A program made the translations under genes and the position numbers. The notes beneath the pieces are model-generated. The model was not told the DNA's origin. It worked only from the letters and a program-made list of their open reading frames with translations, and did no database searches. 64,000 nucleotides of DNA. It comes from Rhizosaccharibacter radicis (lineage in GTDB: Bacteria > Pseudomonadota > Alphaproteobacteria > Acetobacterales > Acetobacteraceae). The stretch lies in contig JAMZEJ010000003.1 in NCBI GenBank assembly GCA_024508355.1, forward strand, positions 1-64,000, given 5' to 3'. Numbering within the stretch: position 1 is the stretch's first letter; every line of letters starts with the position of its first letter. Below, piece by piece: positions 55,736-63,932 of the stretch.

Positions 55736-56914
55736 ATGAAACGGTCCGACCGGAATCGCTTTCCGGACCCCATCCTGGTCACCAGCACCGGGGCGCTCGC
55801 CGACACCGTGGCCCGGCTGCGGCAGGAGCCCTTCGTCACCATCGACACCGAGTTCGTGCGCGAGCGCACCTACTGGCCGGAGCTCTGCGTGGTGCAGCTG
55901 GGGGGCGCCCACGAGGTGGCGGTGATCGACGCCCAGGCGGACGGGATCGACCTCGCACCCCTGGGCGAGCTTCTGGACGATCTGGCGGTGGTGAAGGTGT
56001 TCCACGCCGCGCGGCAGGATCTGGAGATCTTCCTTCACCGCTTCGAGCGGCTGCCGGCCTCCCTGTTCGACACCCAGGTGGCGGCGATGGTGGCGGGCTT
56101 CGGCGACCAAGTGGGGTACGACAGTCTGGTGTCGGCGCTGACCGGCGGCCAGATCGACAAGGCGCACCGGTTTTCCGACTGGTCCGCCCGCCCCCTGTCG
56201 CCCGCCCAGATCGCCTACGCGGCGGCCGACGTCACCCATCTGCGCGACGTGTACGTGAAGCTGCGCGAGCGGCTGGAACGGGAAGGGCGGCTGGAATGGG
56301 TGGCGGAGGAGCTGGCATCCCTCACGGACGCCGCCACCTTCCGGCCCGATCCGGACACCATGTGGGAACGGCTGCGTCCGCGCACCGGCAACCGCCGCAT
56401 GCTGGGCATCCTGCGCGCCATCGCCGCGTGGCGGGAGCGCGAAGCGCAGCGGGTCAACGTGCCGCGCCAGCGCCTGCTCAAGGACGAGAGCCTGCTGGAG
56501 ATCGCCGCCACCGCCCCGGCTGATGCCGAGGCGCTCGGCCGCATCCGGGGCGTCAGCCGCGGTTTCGCCGAAGGGCGCAGCGGCAGCGGCTTGCTGGACG
56601 CGGTGGCGGCCGGCCGTGCCCTGCCGGAAGCGAGCCTGCCCCTGGCGCCGCGCAAGGACGGACCCCGCCCGTCGCCGGCCCTCGTGTCGTTGTTGAAGGT
56701 GCTGCTGGCCGCCAAATGCGAGCAGCATGACGTGGCGCCCCGGCTGGTGGCATCGTCGGAGGAGATCGACCGGCTCGCCACCGAGTCGGAGCCGGACATC
56801 CCGCCCCTGCACGGGTGGCGCCGGGAGGTATTCGGCGCCGACGCGCTGGCGCTCCGGTCGGGCAGCGTGTCGGTGGGCGTGGACGGAAAGCGGATCCGGC
56901 TCATCAGGAGCTGA
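55736..56914 (+). CDS. rnd: ribonuclease D
   Basis: 3'-5' exoribonuclease for tRNA and small-RNA maturation. The DEDD exonuclease domain occupies about residues 15-185: FVTIDTEFVRER (first Asp-Glu), VFHAARQDLEIF (second Asp), and the final motif around AYAAADVTHLRDVY. Two HRDC RNA-binding domains follow (about 215-290 and 310-375). 392 residues, as in E. coli RNase D. ATG 55736 gives the standard N-terminus. The next gene, gcrA, starts 176 bases later from what looks like its own promoter. Confidence 0.92.
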   Translation: MKRSDRNRFPDPILVTSTGALADTVARLRQEPFVTIDTEFVRERTYWPELCVVQLGGAHEVAVIDAQADGIDLAPLGELLDDLAVVKVFHAARQDLEIFLHRFERLPASLFDTQVAAMVAGFGDQVGYDSLVSALTGGQIDKAHRFSDWSARPLSPAQIAYAAADVTHLRDVYVKLRERLEREGRLEWVAEELASLTDAATFRPDPDTMWERLRPRTGNRRMLGILRAIAAWREREAQRVNVPRQRLLKDESLLEIAATAPADAEALGRIRGVSRGFAEGRSGSGLLDAVAAGRALPEASLPLAPRKDGPRPSPALVSLLKVLLAAKCEQHDVAPRLVASSEEIDRLATESEPDIPPLHGWRREVFGADALALRSGSVSVGVDGKRIRLIRS

Positions 56915-56948
56915 ATTTCGTTTCCTGCGGCTCGACGCTGCGTGAAAC

Positions 56949-57013
56949 GATTCCGTCCCCCGACTCGCCCACCGGAATCGAGGGTCTTATCCCGCGTGCC
57001 GTCCACAAGATTC
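56949..57013 (+). promoter_or_regulatory. cluster of four GANTC (CcrM) sites upstream of gcrA
   Basis: GATTC at 56949, GACTC at 56962, GAATC at 56975 and GATTC at 57009. The first three are exactly 13 bases apart. GANTC is the CcrM methylation site through which GcrA acts in Caulobacter. The cluster sits 78-142 bases before the gcrA start, so a methylation-sensitive promoter is plausible. The sites are directly visible, and the role is inference. Confidence 0.6.
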
Positions 57014-57090
57014 TTGCATCCCTCGGTTGAGACGCCTGCGCTGTAGGCGTTAGCGTTCCCGTCGCAGGGAAGCGTTGAGGAACCGGTGTG

Positions 57091-57852
57091 ATGGATTGGA
57101 CGGAGGAGTCGATCTCCCTTCTGCGCGCGCTTTGGCAGGAAGGGTTGTCCACCGCGGAGATCGGCCGGCGCATGTCGGTCACCAAGAACGCCGTGGTGGG
57201 CAAGGCGCATCGCCTCAGCCTGCCGCCGCGTCCGTCGCCGATCCGCAAGATCATCGACGCAGGCAGCACCGGGCTGTCGCCCGTCTCCGTCGCGTCGCCG
57301 CCGAGGCCGCGCCGGGGCGCCGCCGACATCGCGTCCGCGGCAGCACTCGATGCGGCGGAAACGGTGGCGCCGTCGCCGGCTCCGGTCCCGGCACCTCGGC
57401 CGGTATCCGTCGCTCCGGCCGCGACCGTGGTGCCTCCGGTGGCGGCGCCAGTGGCAGCGTCGGTGGCCGCCCCGGCGGCGAACGAGGCGGTCGCCTCCGC
57501 TCCAACCGAGACCGTCGCGGCGCCGGCCGATCGCGTGCCGTCGTCGCCGGTCGCGGAAGCGTCCGTGGTGCCGCTGCGCAAGCCCGTGCCGCCGGACGCG
57601 TCCGAAGCCGACACCGGGACGGCGCGCGCCGAGGCACCGCCCTCCCGTCCGGTGCCGGAACGGGCGCCGTTGCGCGCGGTGTCGGCCGAACCGCGCCGCC
57701 GCGGCCTGACCTGCTGCTGGCCGCTGGGCGAGCCGGGCACCAAGGAATTCCGCTTCTGCGGCGACGAGCCGGTGCCGGGCAAGCCGTACTGCGCCGAGCA
57801 CGCGGCGCTGGCCTACGTGAAGATCCGCGACCGCCGAGACAGCGTGGCCTGA
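57091..57852 (+). CDS. gcrA: cell cycle regulator GcrA
   Basis: DNA-binding sigma-70 cofactor that activates cell-cycle genes at CcrM-methylated GANTC sites. The N-terminus (MDWTEESISLLRALWQEGLS then TAEIGRRMSVTKNAVVGKAHRL) is the GcrA helix-turn-helix. The C-terminus TCCWPLGEPG, FRFCGDEP and PYCAEHAALAY holds the conserved Cys/His segment that binds sigma-70 domain 2. Between them lies an unusually long Ala/Pro/Val linker of about 130 residues, making 253 residues in all against 173 in Caulobacter. ATG 57091 is used. A GTG lies one codon before it. Confidence 0.92.
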   Translation: MDWTEESISLLRALWQEGLSTAEIGRRMSVTKNAVVGKAHRLSLPPRPSPIRKIIDAGSTGLSPVSVASPPRPRRGAADIASAAALDAAETVAPSPAPVPAPRPVSVAPAATVVPPVAAPVAASVAAPAANEAVASAPTETVAAPADRVPSSPVAEASVVPLRKPVPPDASEADTGTARAEAPPSRPVPERAPLRAVSAEPRRRGLTCCWPLGEPGTKEFRFCGDEPVPGKPYCAEHAALAYVKIRDRRDSVA

Positions 57853-58106
57853 GCGCGGCGGCGTTCGCCCGCCTGGGCCTACTTTTCCGGGTCTGCTCTT
57901 CCGGGTCTGCCTGTTTCCGTTTCGCGGCGATCGGACCTCGATCGGGCACGCCATCCTGCCCGCCGACGGTGCCGGTGGAGCGGGGGAGCGATTGAAACGG
58001 GATCGCCTGGTCACCCGGGAGGGCGCGGCGCTTGGATAGTCCGCCCCACGGCCGACATCCGTCCATGCGCGGATGAGGAGGCCATGCCCCTCCCGCGTCC
58101 GGGCCG

Positions 58107-58985
58107 TCAGCCGCCGCCTTCCTCCGGTGCCCAGAAGATCAGCCGCCGCAGCAGCCGATCGGTGAGCACCCAGAGCAGCATCGTCATCGCCGCCAGCACG
58201 GCCAGGGCGGCGAACATCAGGTCGGTGCGGGTGCGGGCATTGGCGTTCAGCATCACGTAGCCCAGCCCGGAGGAAGCACCGACCCACTCGCCCACCACCG
58301 CGCCGATGGGGGCGATGGAGGCGGCGATGCGCAACCCCGACCCGAACGCCGGCAGCGCCGCCGGCAGCCGCACGCGCCACAACAGGGCAGCCGGCGAGGC
58401 GCCCATGGTGCGCCCCAGCTCCAGCCAACCCGGCGCCGTGCGGCGCAGGCCGTCCGCGAAGGCCGCGGTGACCGGAAAGAAGATCACCAGCACAGCCATC
58501 ACCACCTTGGACGCCATGCCGAAGCCGAACCAGAGCACCAGCAGCGGCGCCAGCGCGAAGATCGGCACCGCCTGGCTCAGCAGCACGATCGGCATCAGCC
58601 ACCGTTCCACCCGGGCGGACAGCACCATCAGCAGCGCGCATCCCGCCCCGACGAGCGTGCCGGCCACGAGGCCCATCACGGTTTCCGCCAGAGTGGTTCC
58701 GGTGCTGTCCAGCAGGAGCGCGCGGTTGGACCACAGCGCCCGGGCCACCGAACCTGGGTCCGGCAGCAGATAGGCCGGGATCGCGAAGCAGCGCACCGCC
58801 AGCCACCAGGCGGCGAGCAGTCCTGCCAGGGTCACGAGTGGACGGAACCCGCCGCGCCATCCACCGCCCCACCCGCCGCCCCACCCGCCGCGCGGTCTAT
58901 CCGCCCCGGCGCGGCGCGGCGCGGGCTGGGCGACATCCGTCGGCGCCGAGGGGCGCGAGGGCTCCTTCGAACGAGCCTCTCTCAC
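58107..58985 (-). CDS. ABC transporter permease (BPD_transp_1)
   Basis: 292-residue inner-membrane permease with about six helices and the conserved EAA loop (ELGRTMGASPAALLWRVRLP) that contacts the ATPase. The sequence resembles the TauC/SsuC/ThiX-type permeases of nitrate, taurine and thiamine-precursor importers. The N-terminus is a cytoplasmic basic segment with a WGGG-type tandem repeat (RGGWGGGWGGGWRGG) just before helix 1. It begins at GTG 58985, overlapping the ATPase stop as GTGA, so the two genes are translationally coupled. No substrate-binding protein gene is adjacent. Confidence 0.85.
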   Translation of the reverse strand: MREARSKEPSRPSAPTDVAQPAPRRAGADRPRGGWGGGWGGGWRGGFRPLVTLAGLLAAWWLAVRCFAIPAYLLPDPGSVARALWSNRALLLDSTGTTLAETVMGLVAGTLVGAGCALLMVLSARVERWLMPIVLLSQAVPIFALAPLLVLWFGFGMASKVVMAVLVIFFPVTAAFADGLRRTAPGWLELGRTMGASPAALLWRVRLPAALPAFGSGLRIAASIAPIGAVVGEWVGASSGLGYVMLNANARTRTDLMFAALAVLAAMTMLLWVLTDRLLRRLIFWAPEEGGG

Positions 58986-59728
58986 GCCGCCTCCGTCATC
59001 AGCTGGCGCATCAGCCGCCCTTGCACCGCCAGAAGCGCCGGATCGTCCGGCGGCCGCGGGGTGGGGCCGGGGATCGGGATCCGCTCCTGGAGCCGGGCCG
59101 GGTGTCCGGACAGCACCGCCAGCGTGTCCCCGAGCCGGCAGGCTTCCAGCGGATCGTGGGTGATCAACAGCACGGTACGGCCCCGGAGCAGTTCGGCCGC
59201 CAGATCCTGCATCCGGGTGCGGGTCGCGCTGTCGAGCGCCGAGAACGGCTCGTCCATCAGCACGAACGGACGGTTCTCGTAGAGGGTTCGCGCCAGGGCC
59301 ACGCGCTGCCGCATGCCGCCGCTGAGCTGCGCCGGCAGCGCACGCTCCCGTCCCGCCAGCCCGACCCGTTCCAGCAGCGTCCCCGCCCGGCCGCGGTCCG
59401 GGCGCCGTCCACGCAGCCGGTCTCCCAGCATCACGTTGCCGGCGACGTCGAGCCAGGGCAGCAGCAGGTCGCGCTGTCCCATATAGGCGACGCGGTCCCG
59501 CACCGGCGCCCCGTCCGCCGCCGTCACCCGGCCGGCCGTGGGCTGCTCCAGCCCGGCCACGATCCGCAGCAGGCTGCTCTTGCCGACGCCGCTGGTGCCC
59601 AGCAGCACGGTGCAGCGGCCGCCCGGCAGCACCGCCGACAGGCCGGCGAAGATCTCGCGCGCGCCGAACCGGAGCGTCAGCGCGTCGAGAACCAGATCCG
59701 GCGCCGGGGGAAAGGAACAAGCGGGCAT
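58982..59728 (-). CDS. ABC transporter ATP-binding protein
   Basis: 248-residue ATPase subunit of the NitT/TauT/ThiZ group. Walker A is LLGTSGVGKSSL (about residues 42-53), the Q-loop is YMGQRDLLLPW, the ABC signature is LSGGMRQRVALAR, and Walker B is VLMDEPFSALDS followed by the switch His in LLITHDP. It energises the coupled permease encoded immediately downstream. A TenA gene 2.4 kb away suggests thiamine-precursor import, but aliphatic sulfonate or taurine are alternatives. The start ATG 59728 is usual. Confidence 0.9.
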   Translation of the reverse strand: MPACSFPPAPDLVLDALTLRFGAREIFAGLSAVLPGGRCTVLLGTSGVGKSSLLRIVAGLEQPTAGRVTAADGAPVRDRVAYMGQRDLLLPWLDVAGNVMLGDRLRGRRPDRGRAGTLLERVGLAGRERALPAQLSGGMRQRVALARTLYENRPFVLMDEPFSALDSATRTRMQDLAAELLRGRTVLLITHDPLEACRLGDTLAVLSGHPARLQERIPIPGPTPRPPDDPALLAVQGRLMRQLMTEAA

Positions 59729-60345
59729 GGCGCCGGCTTAGCGCATTTCATCGCCCGTCGCGCCCGGGCGCGCCGACGGACGCGAGCGGCGGCGGAGCTT
59801 CGGGGCGGGGACGAGCAACCCCGTCGTTGCCCGTGGCGGACCGGCATGGCGTGCCGGTTTCGGTGCGGTGGCGGGGAGCTGTCCTCCATCCCGACCCTTG
59901 GCCGAAGCATCCATGGCCGCGAAACGGCAGTGCGCGGACGGGGGCGGCTCGGCCGTCGGCGCCGACCCGTCGCACCGGCATCCGGACGCCGCATTGAGAT
60001 CGGGGGCGTACGCGTGATCCGGCACTGTCCATCGGCGTCAGAAGACGCCGATGGTCTTCTTCGAGTCGCACGCGGCCCGGACGCACCACCATTCCGGCGG
60101 CCACAAGGACGACGACGCCTCACCGTTCCGCTCCAGGTCCGCCAGCCGGCCGAGCGACTGGACGAGCGGGCGGTTCTTCCGAGGACGCTGCCCGGGCCGA
60201 CCACGGGAGGATCACCGCCATGCCGCGTCCCACGTGACCGCGCGGGACGTGGAGATCTGACGGCAGGAAAGCCAGGCGCGGCACGCCGCTGATCCCCGTC
60301 GCGCCGCGCGATGACGTGCCTTTTTGCGGTGCGTCTACCGCGCTC
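59729..60345. other. intergenic, contains an orphan terminator
   Basis: No protein gene is supported here. A strong hairpin with a pyrimidine-rich tail on the plus strand lies at 60029-60062. I looked for the conserved boxes of a TPP riboswitch upstream of the ABC genes and did not find them. Confidence 0.4.
60029..60062 (+). terminator. orphan rho-independent-like terminator
   Basis: CCATCGGCGTC (60029-60039) pairs perfectly with GACGCCGATGG (60044-60054) around the tetraloop AGAA, followed on the plus strand by TCTTCTTC. No plus-strand gene precedes it, because both flanking genes are on the minus strand. It may end a small RNA encoded in about 59740-60060, or serve as a barrier. Confidence 0.6.
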
Positions 60346-61773
60346 CTATCTCGGCAGCACCAGGCGGTAGATGGCGCCGGGCCCCTTCAACAGCGCGTAG
60401 AGTTCTCCGTTCGCGTCCTCGCCGAGCCGCAGATCGGAGCGGCTGCCTTCGCCGATCGGCGAGGCGCTCAGCGAGTCGTAGGTCACGCCGTGATAGCGGA
60501 GCCCGATGGAGAACACCTGCATCGCGGTGGACAGGTCGCCGCCGCCCCAGATGCCGAACATCCTGCCCTGCACGAAGTCGGTGAACACGTAGTCGCCGTG
60601 ATATTGCGGCGCCATCGCGCCGCGATACAGGAAGCCGCCGGCAACGCCGCTCGCCTGGGTGCCGCCGTCGCGGGCGTCGTCGCTGTGGTCGTATTCGGCG
60701 ATCGGATAGGACAGCCCGGCCGCGTCGGGAGAGGGCAGGGGATAGGACGCGTAGTCGTTCTTGCCGCCTTCGCTGTTCACGCCGGTGCCGGTGGCGAAGG
60801 TGCCTTCGCGGATCTGCCAGCCATAGTTGGCGCCGGGCACGCCGAGCTCGATCTCCTCCACCTGGTTCTGGCCGATGTCGCCGATGAACATGCGCTGGTT
60901 GCCGCCCACCTCCCAGGAGAATTGCTGCGGGTTGCGCAGGCCGTAGGCCCACACGAGCGGGCCGGCGGAAGGCTGTGACAGGAACGGATTGTCCGCGGGA
61001 ATGCCGTATTTCGCGCCGCCCGCCGTGGCCATCGGATCGATGCGCAGGATCTTTCCCAGGGGCGAGGACAGGTTCTGGGCGTTGCCGCGCGGATCGTTGC
61101 CGTCCCCGCCATCGCCGAACCCGATATAGAGCTTGCCATAGTCGCTCGATCCCGGCTGGGCGTTCGGGTTGAAGCGGATCACGCCGCCATTGTGGTTGGC
61201 GGCGAACTTGCCGACCCGCAGCACTTCCCGGGAGCTTCCGTTGAAGGTGGCCGCGTACGGATCGGCGGTGGTCCATTCGCGGATCACCTGGTGGTGGCTC
61301 GCATCGTCGTTGGCCAGGAAGTCCGGCGTGCCGCTGGAGCGATCGGCGCTGTAGGCGGTGTAGAACCTGCCATAGCCCGGCCGCGCGGGATCGCCGGCGA
61401 AGTTCGGGTGGAACGCCAGACCCACCAGACCCTGCTCGCCGGTCGGCGAGATGATGCCGAGATTCTGCGTCCGCAGGTCCAGATAGGGTGTCACCTGCGC
61501 GCCGTCCGCGCTGACCCGGTAGATGATGCCGACCGCGTCGAGCACGAACAGGTCGGAACTGTTGTCCGCGGCCGGGCACAGGAACTGCACCCTCGCGGCG
61601 CTTCCGTCGTCGTGGCGGGGCAGTGTCACGAAATCCTGCAGTTCGATCACCGCGCCCGACGGGGTGGCCTTGGGCAGCAGCGGCTGCGGCAGCGCGTCGG
61701 GAGCCGCGCGGGCGGCGATGGTGGGGCCGGTCAGGATCAGGGCCGGCGCCAGCAGAAGGGTCCACCTGTTCAT
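60346..61773 (-). CDS. PQQ-dependent sugar dehydrogenase (sorbosone/aldose type)
   Basis: 475-residue periplasmic six-bladed beta-propeller dehydrogenase of the soluble glucose/aldose sugar dehydrogenase family, which uses pyrroloquinoline quinone to oxidise sugars. The signal peptide is LLLAPALILTGPTIAARA. Family motifs: GEQGLVGLAFHPNF, NHNGGVIRFNP (His proximal to PQQ), FGDGGDGNDPRGNAQ, GKILRIDP, WAYGLRNPQQFSWE, IGDIGQNQVEEI and NYGWQIREG. PQQ synthesis genes are not in the window. ATG 61773 gives a normal signal. Confidence 0.9.
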   Translation of the reverse strand: MNRWTLLLAPALILTGPTIAARAAPDALPQPLLPKATPSGAVIELQDFVTLPRHDDGSAARVQFLCPAADNSSDLFVLDAVGIIYRVSADGAQVTPYLDLRTQNLGIISPTGEQGLVGLAFHPNFAGDPARPGYGRFYTAYSADRSSGTPDFLANDDASHHQVIREWTTADPYAATFNGSSREVLRVGKFAANHNGGVIRFNPNAQPGSSDYGKLYIGFGDGGDGNDPRGNAQNLSSPLGKILRIDPMATAGGAKYGIPADNPFLSQPSAGPLVWAYGLRNPQQFSWEVGGNQRMFIGDIGQNQVEEIELGVPGANYGWQIREGTFATGTGVNSEGGKNDYASYPLPSPDAAGLSYPIAEYDHSDDARDGGTQASGVAGGFLYRGAMAPQYHGDYVFTDFVQGRMFGIWGGGDLSTAMQVFSIGLRYHGVTYDSLSASPIGEGSRSDLRLGEDANGELYALLKGPGAIYRLVLPR

Positions 61774-62131
61774 GGTCGTTCCTCGCGGGATCGGTGCGTC
61801 TCGCGGACGCACCTCGTTGCGGAACGGCGACGAACCGCGCGGTGCCGCGTTCCGGTTCCCGATCCTAGGAAGCGGCGCCGTACAGGAAGCAACGGTCGCG
61901 ACGGCTGCTTCCCGGCGATGTGACCGGCGCGTTGTGCCAATTCCCGGACGCCGCTCAACCGCTGCGCCTCGCGCGCCGATCGTCTCGGCTGCGGCGGCAG
62001 GATCATGCGGTGACCCACCGCGCGTGTGGTAAGCGGTGCTGCGGTCGTGCCGGACGTGCGCCTGCATGATATCGTCGGTATCCGCCGCCGGCCGCGCCGA
62101 GGGTCGCGCCACGACGAGATGGGACGACATC
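61774..62131. other. divergent spacer, sugar dehydrogenase / tenA
   Basis: Spacer between divergent genes. No TPP riboswitch boxes were seen in front of tenA, no additional gene was found, and no promoter could be pinpointed. Confidence 0.35.
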
Positions 62132-62809
62132 ATGCAGGACCTGTTCGGCCGGCTTCGTGATGGCGCTCAGGGGGAATGGCACCGCTATACGCATCATCCC
62201 TTCGTGCTGCGGCTGGCGGACGGCACGCTGGAGCCGGAACGGTTCCGGCGTTTCCTGATCCAGGACTACCTGTTCCTGCTGCAATATGCCCGGGCCGGCG
62301 CGCTCGCGATCCACAAGAGCGACGACGTGGCGGCGATGCGTCTCGCGGCCGAGGGGGTTTCCACCCTGCTGGCGGTGGAGCTGCCGCTGCATGTCGGCTT
62401 CTGCGCCGAATGGGGGCTGGACGAGACGCGGCTGGCCCAGGAGGAGCCGTCCATCGAGCTGCTGGCTTATGGCGGGTTCCTGCTCGACAGGGCGCAGAGC
62501 GGCGACCTGCTGGACCTGCAGGTCGCGCTCGCCGCCTGCCTCGTCGGTTACGGGGAGATCGGCGCCAGGCTGTTGTCCGACCCCGCCACCCGGCTGGACG
62601 GCAATCCGTTCCGGGCCTGGATCGAGACCTATGGCGGCGAGAAGTACCAGGCGGTCGCGCAGGACGGGCGACGCCGCCTCGATGCGCTGGGGGAGGCACG
62701 GGGCGCGGAAGCACGGTTCGGAACGCTGCTGCGGGATTTCCGCCTGGCGGTGCGGCTGGAGGCCGCCTTCTGGGATGCGGGCTCCCGCGACGCCGTCCCC
62801 GTTCCCTGA
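62132..62809 (+). CDS. tenA: TenA-family thiaminase II / aminopyrimidine aminohydrolase
   Basis: 225-residue all-helical enzyme of the TenA/THI-4 group that salvages aminomethylpyrimidine breakdown products of thiamine. The N-terminal HRYTHHPFVLRLADGTLEPE is the family hallmark, followed by FRRFLIQDYLFLLQYARAGA and the C-terminal YGGEKYQ segment. The position of the second conserved Cys-type active-site residue is not certain from sequence alone, so heme-oxygenase-fold relatives are possible. ATG 62132 fits the family N-terminus. A nearby ThiZ/ThiX-like ABC pair (58107-59728) suggests precursor uptake and salvage. Confidence 0.85.
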   Translation: MQDLFGRLRDGAQGEWHRYTHHPFVLRLADGTLEPERFRRFLIQDYLFLLQYARAGALAIHKSDDVAAMRLAAEGVSTLLAVELPLHVGFCAEWGLDETRLAQEEPSIELLAYGGFLLDRAQSGDLLDLQVALAACLVGYGEIGARLLSDPATRLDGNPFRAWIETYGGEKYQAVAQDGRRRLDALGEARGAEARFGTLLRDFRLAVRLEAAFWDAGSRDAVPVP

Positions 62810-62937
62810 GGGTGACGGCGCGACGGGACACACCGCCTCCGCCTGCCGGCCCGGAGCATCGCCGCGCCACCGGGGAGGCGATAACCGGCGAAGCGGCGGG
62901 GACGGAGGTTGGAGTCGAGCGGGGCTGCCGGAGGCCG

Positions 62938-63522
62938 TCAGGCGACGTTTCTGGCGGGCGAAAGGCCGGTCTCGAACAGCGCGAACGCCGCGAGCGCACC
63001 GGCGATGCAGCGTTGCTCGTGTTCCGGGGGAAGGTCGAGCGCGTCCAGCCCGGCCACGACGGCGGCCCAGCGGCGGCCGCGACCACCCTCCGGGGCGGCG
63101 AGATGACGCGCCCCGCGATGTTCGTCGATGGCCAGGGCCGCTGCCCGCTTCAACAGGATCGCGGCGCCGAGCAAAGACCCTTCCGCGCAGTACAGCCAGC
63201 CGATCGCGGCCGGGTCTCCGGGGAGGATGGCCGGGACGGCCGCGACCGCGTCCGGCGCGGCGCCGAGATCGCGCAGATCGGCGGCCACCGCCTCGAGGCG
63301 CCCACCCCCGGCCAGGGCCGGCCACGCGCGCAGGAGCGGCGACGGGTCGTACAACGGTCTGACCACGGCGTGGAAGCGATGCTGGACCCGCAGGAACCGC
63401 AGATAGCCCGCGCGGTGCCGGAACAGCCCGGTATCGCCCACCAGGGCATCCACCCGCTCGTGCGCGGCGCGCGTCGCGTGTCGCAGGCGGGCGGACCGGG
63501 AAGGGTGAGCAGCATCGAACAT
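62938..63522 (-). CDS. biliverdin-producing heme oxygenase (HmuO/BphO type)
   Basis: 194-residue helical heme oxygenase, which opens heme to biliverdin, CO and iron. The proximal heme-ligand His is in RHATRAAHERVDALVG (about residue 21). The distal helix is GWLYCAEGSLLGAAIL, matching the G-x-x-Y-x-x-EGS-x-LGG signature of the family. It could supply biliverdin to a bacteriophytochrome or recycle heme iron. Neither partner gene is in the window. ATG 63522 gives the normal N-terminus. The following gene on the same strand may be co-transcribed. Confidence 0.8.
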   Translation of the reverse strand: MFDAAHPSRSARLRHATRAAHERVDALVGDTGLFRHRAGYLRFLRVQHRFHAVVRPLYDPSPLLRAWPALAGGGRLEAVAADLRDLGAAPDAVAAVPAILPGDPAAIGWLYCAEGSLLGAAILLKRAAALAIDEHRGARHLAAPEGGRGRRWAAVVAGLDALDLPPEHEQRCIAGALAAFALFETGLSPARNVA

Positions 63523-63599
63523 CGCCGCGCCATCTTCCACGGCCGACGCGCGGGGGCCAAGCCGCGGCGTTGGGGATGCGCGGGCTGCCGGCGTGCGGA

Positions 63600-63932
63600 T
63601 CAGGCGGCGCGCAGGTCCCCGGGCGGAACCGGCCCGCGGGAGACCGGCCGGTCGGGGCGAAGCATCACCGACAACCGCCGCACCCCCACCAGCCGCCGCA
63701 GATCGGCTTCCAGCGCCGGCAGCAGCGCGCCCGGCAAGGCGTCGATGCCGATCTCCATCCACAGCGCGTCGCCGCGGCGGCCAGCCCGGGCCTGGTCGGG
63801 CAGCAGGTCGCGGCGGGCCAGGGCGCCGAACACCCTGGGCGGCAGGCCGGCATCGGGATCGCCGTTCAACTCGAACAACACGGACCGGCAGGCCGGTTCG
63901 ACGGCGGACAAGGGCATGGGAAACGGGCACAT
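63600..63932 (-). CDS. hypothetical ACT-domain-like small protein
   Basis: 110-residue soluble protein upstream of the heme oxygenase gene on the same strand, 77 bases apart. The order of hydrophobic strands and amphipathic helices (RSVLFELNGDPDAGLPPRVF, ALWMEIGIDALPG, LEADLRRLVGVRRLSVML) fits a beta-alpha-beta-beta-alpha-beta ACT fold, which binds amino acids or other small regulators. This is a fold guess, and no specific family is recognised. A second Met at 63917 could be the true start. Confidence 0.6.
   Translation of the reverse strand: MCPFPMPLSAVEPACRSVLFELNGDPDAGLPPRVFGALARRDLLPDQARAGRRGDALWMEIGIDALPGALLPALEADLRRLVGVRRLSVMLRPDRPVSRGPVPPGDLRAA

Noticed and set aside
58862-58910. Short GC-rich tandem repeat encoding WGGG in the permease N-terminus
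   Set aside because: About three imperfect 12-base units in frame with the protein; length change would not shift the frame, and such text is common in GC-rich DNA.
59729-62131. TPP riboswitch in front of the ABC genes or tenA
   Set aside because: The conserved CTGAGA and GAACCTGAT-type boxes were not found on either strand in the two upstream regions.
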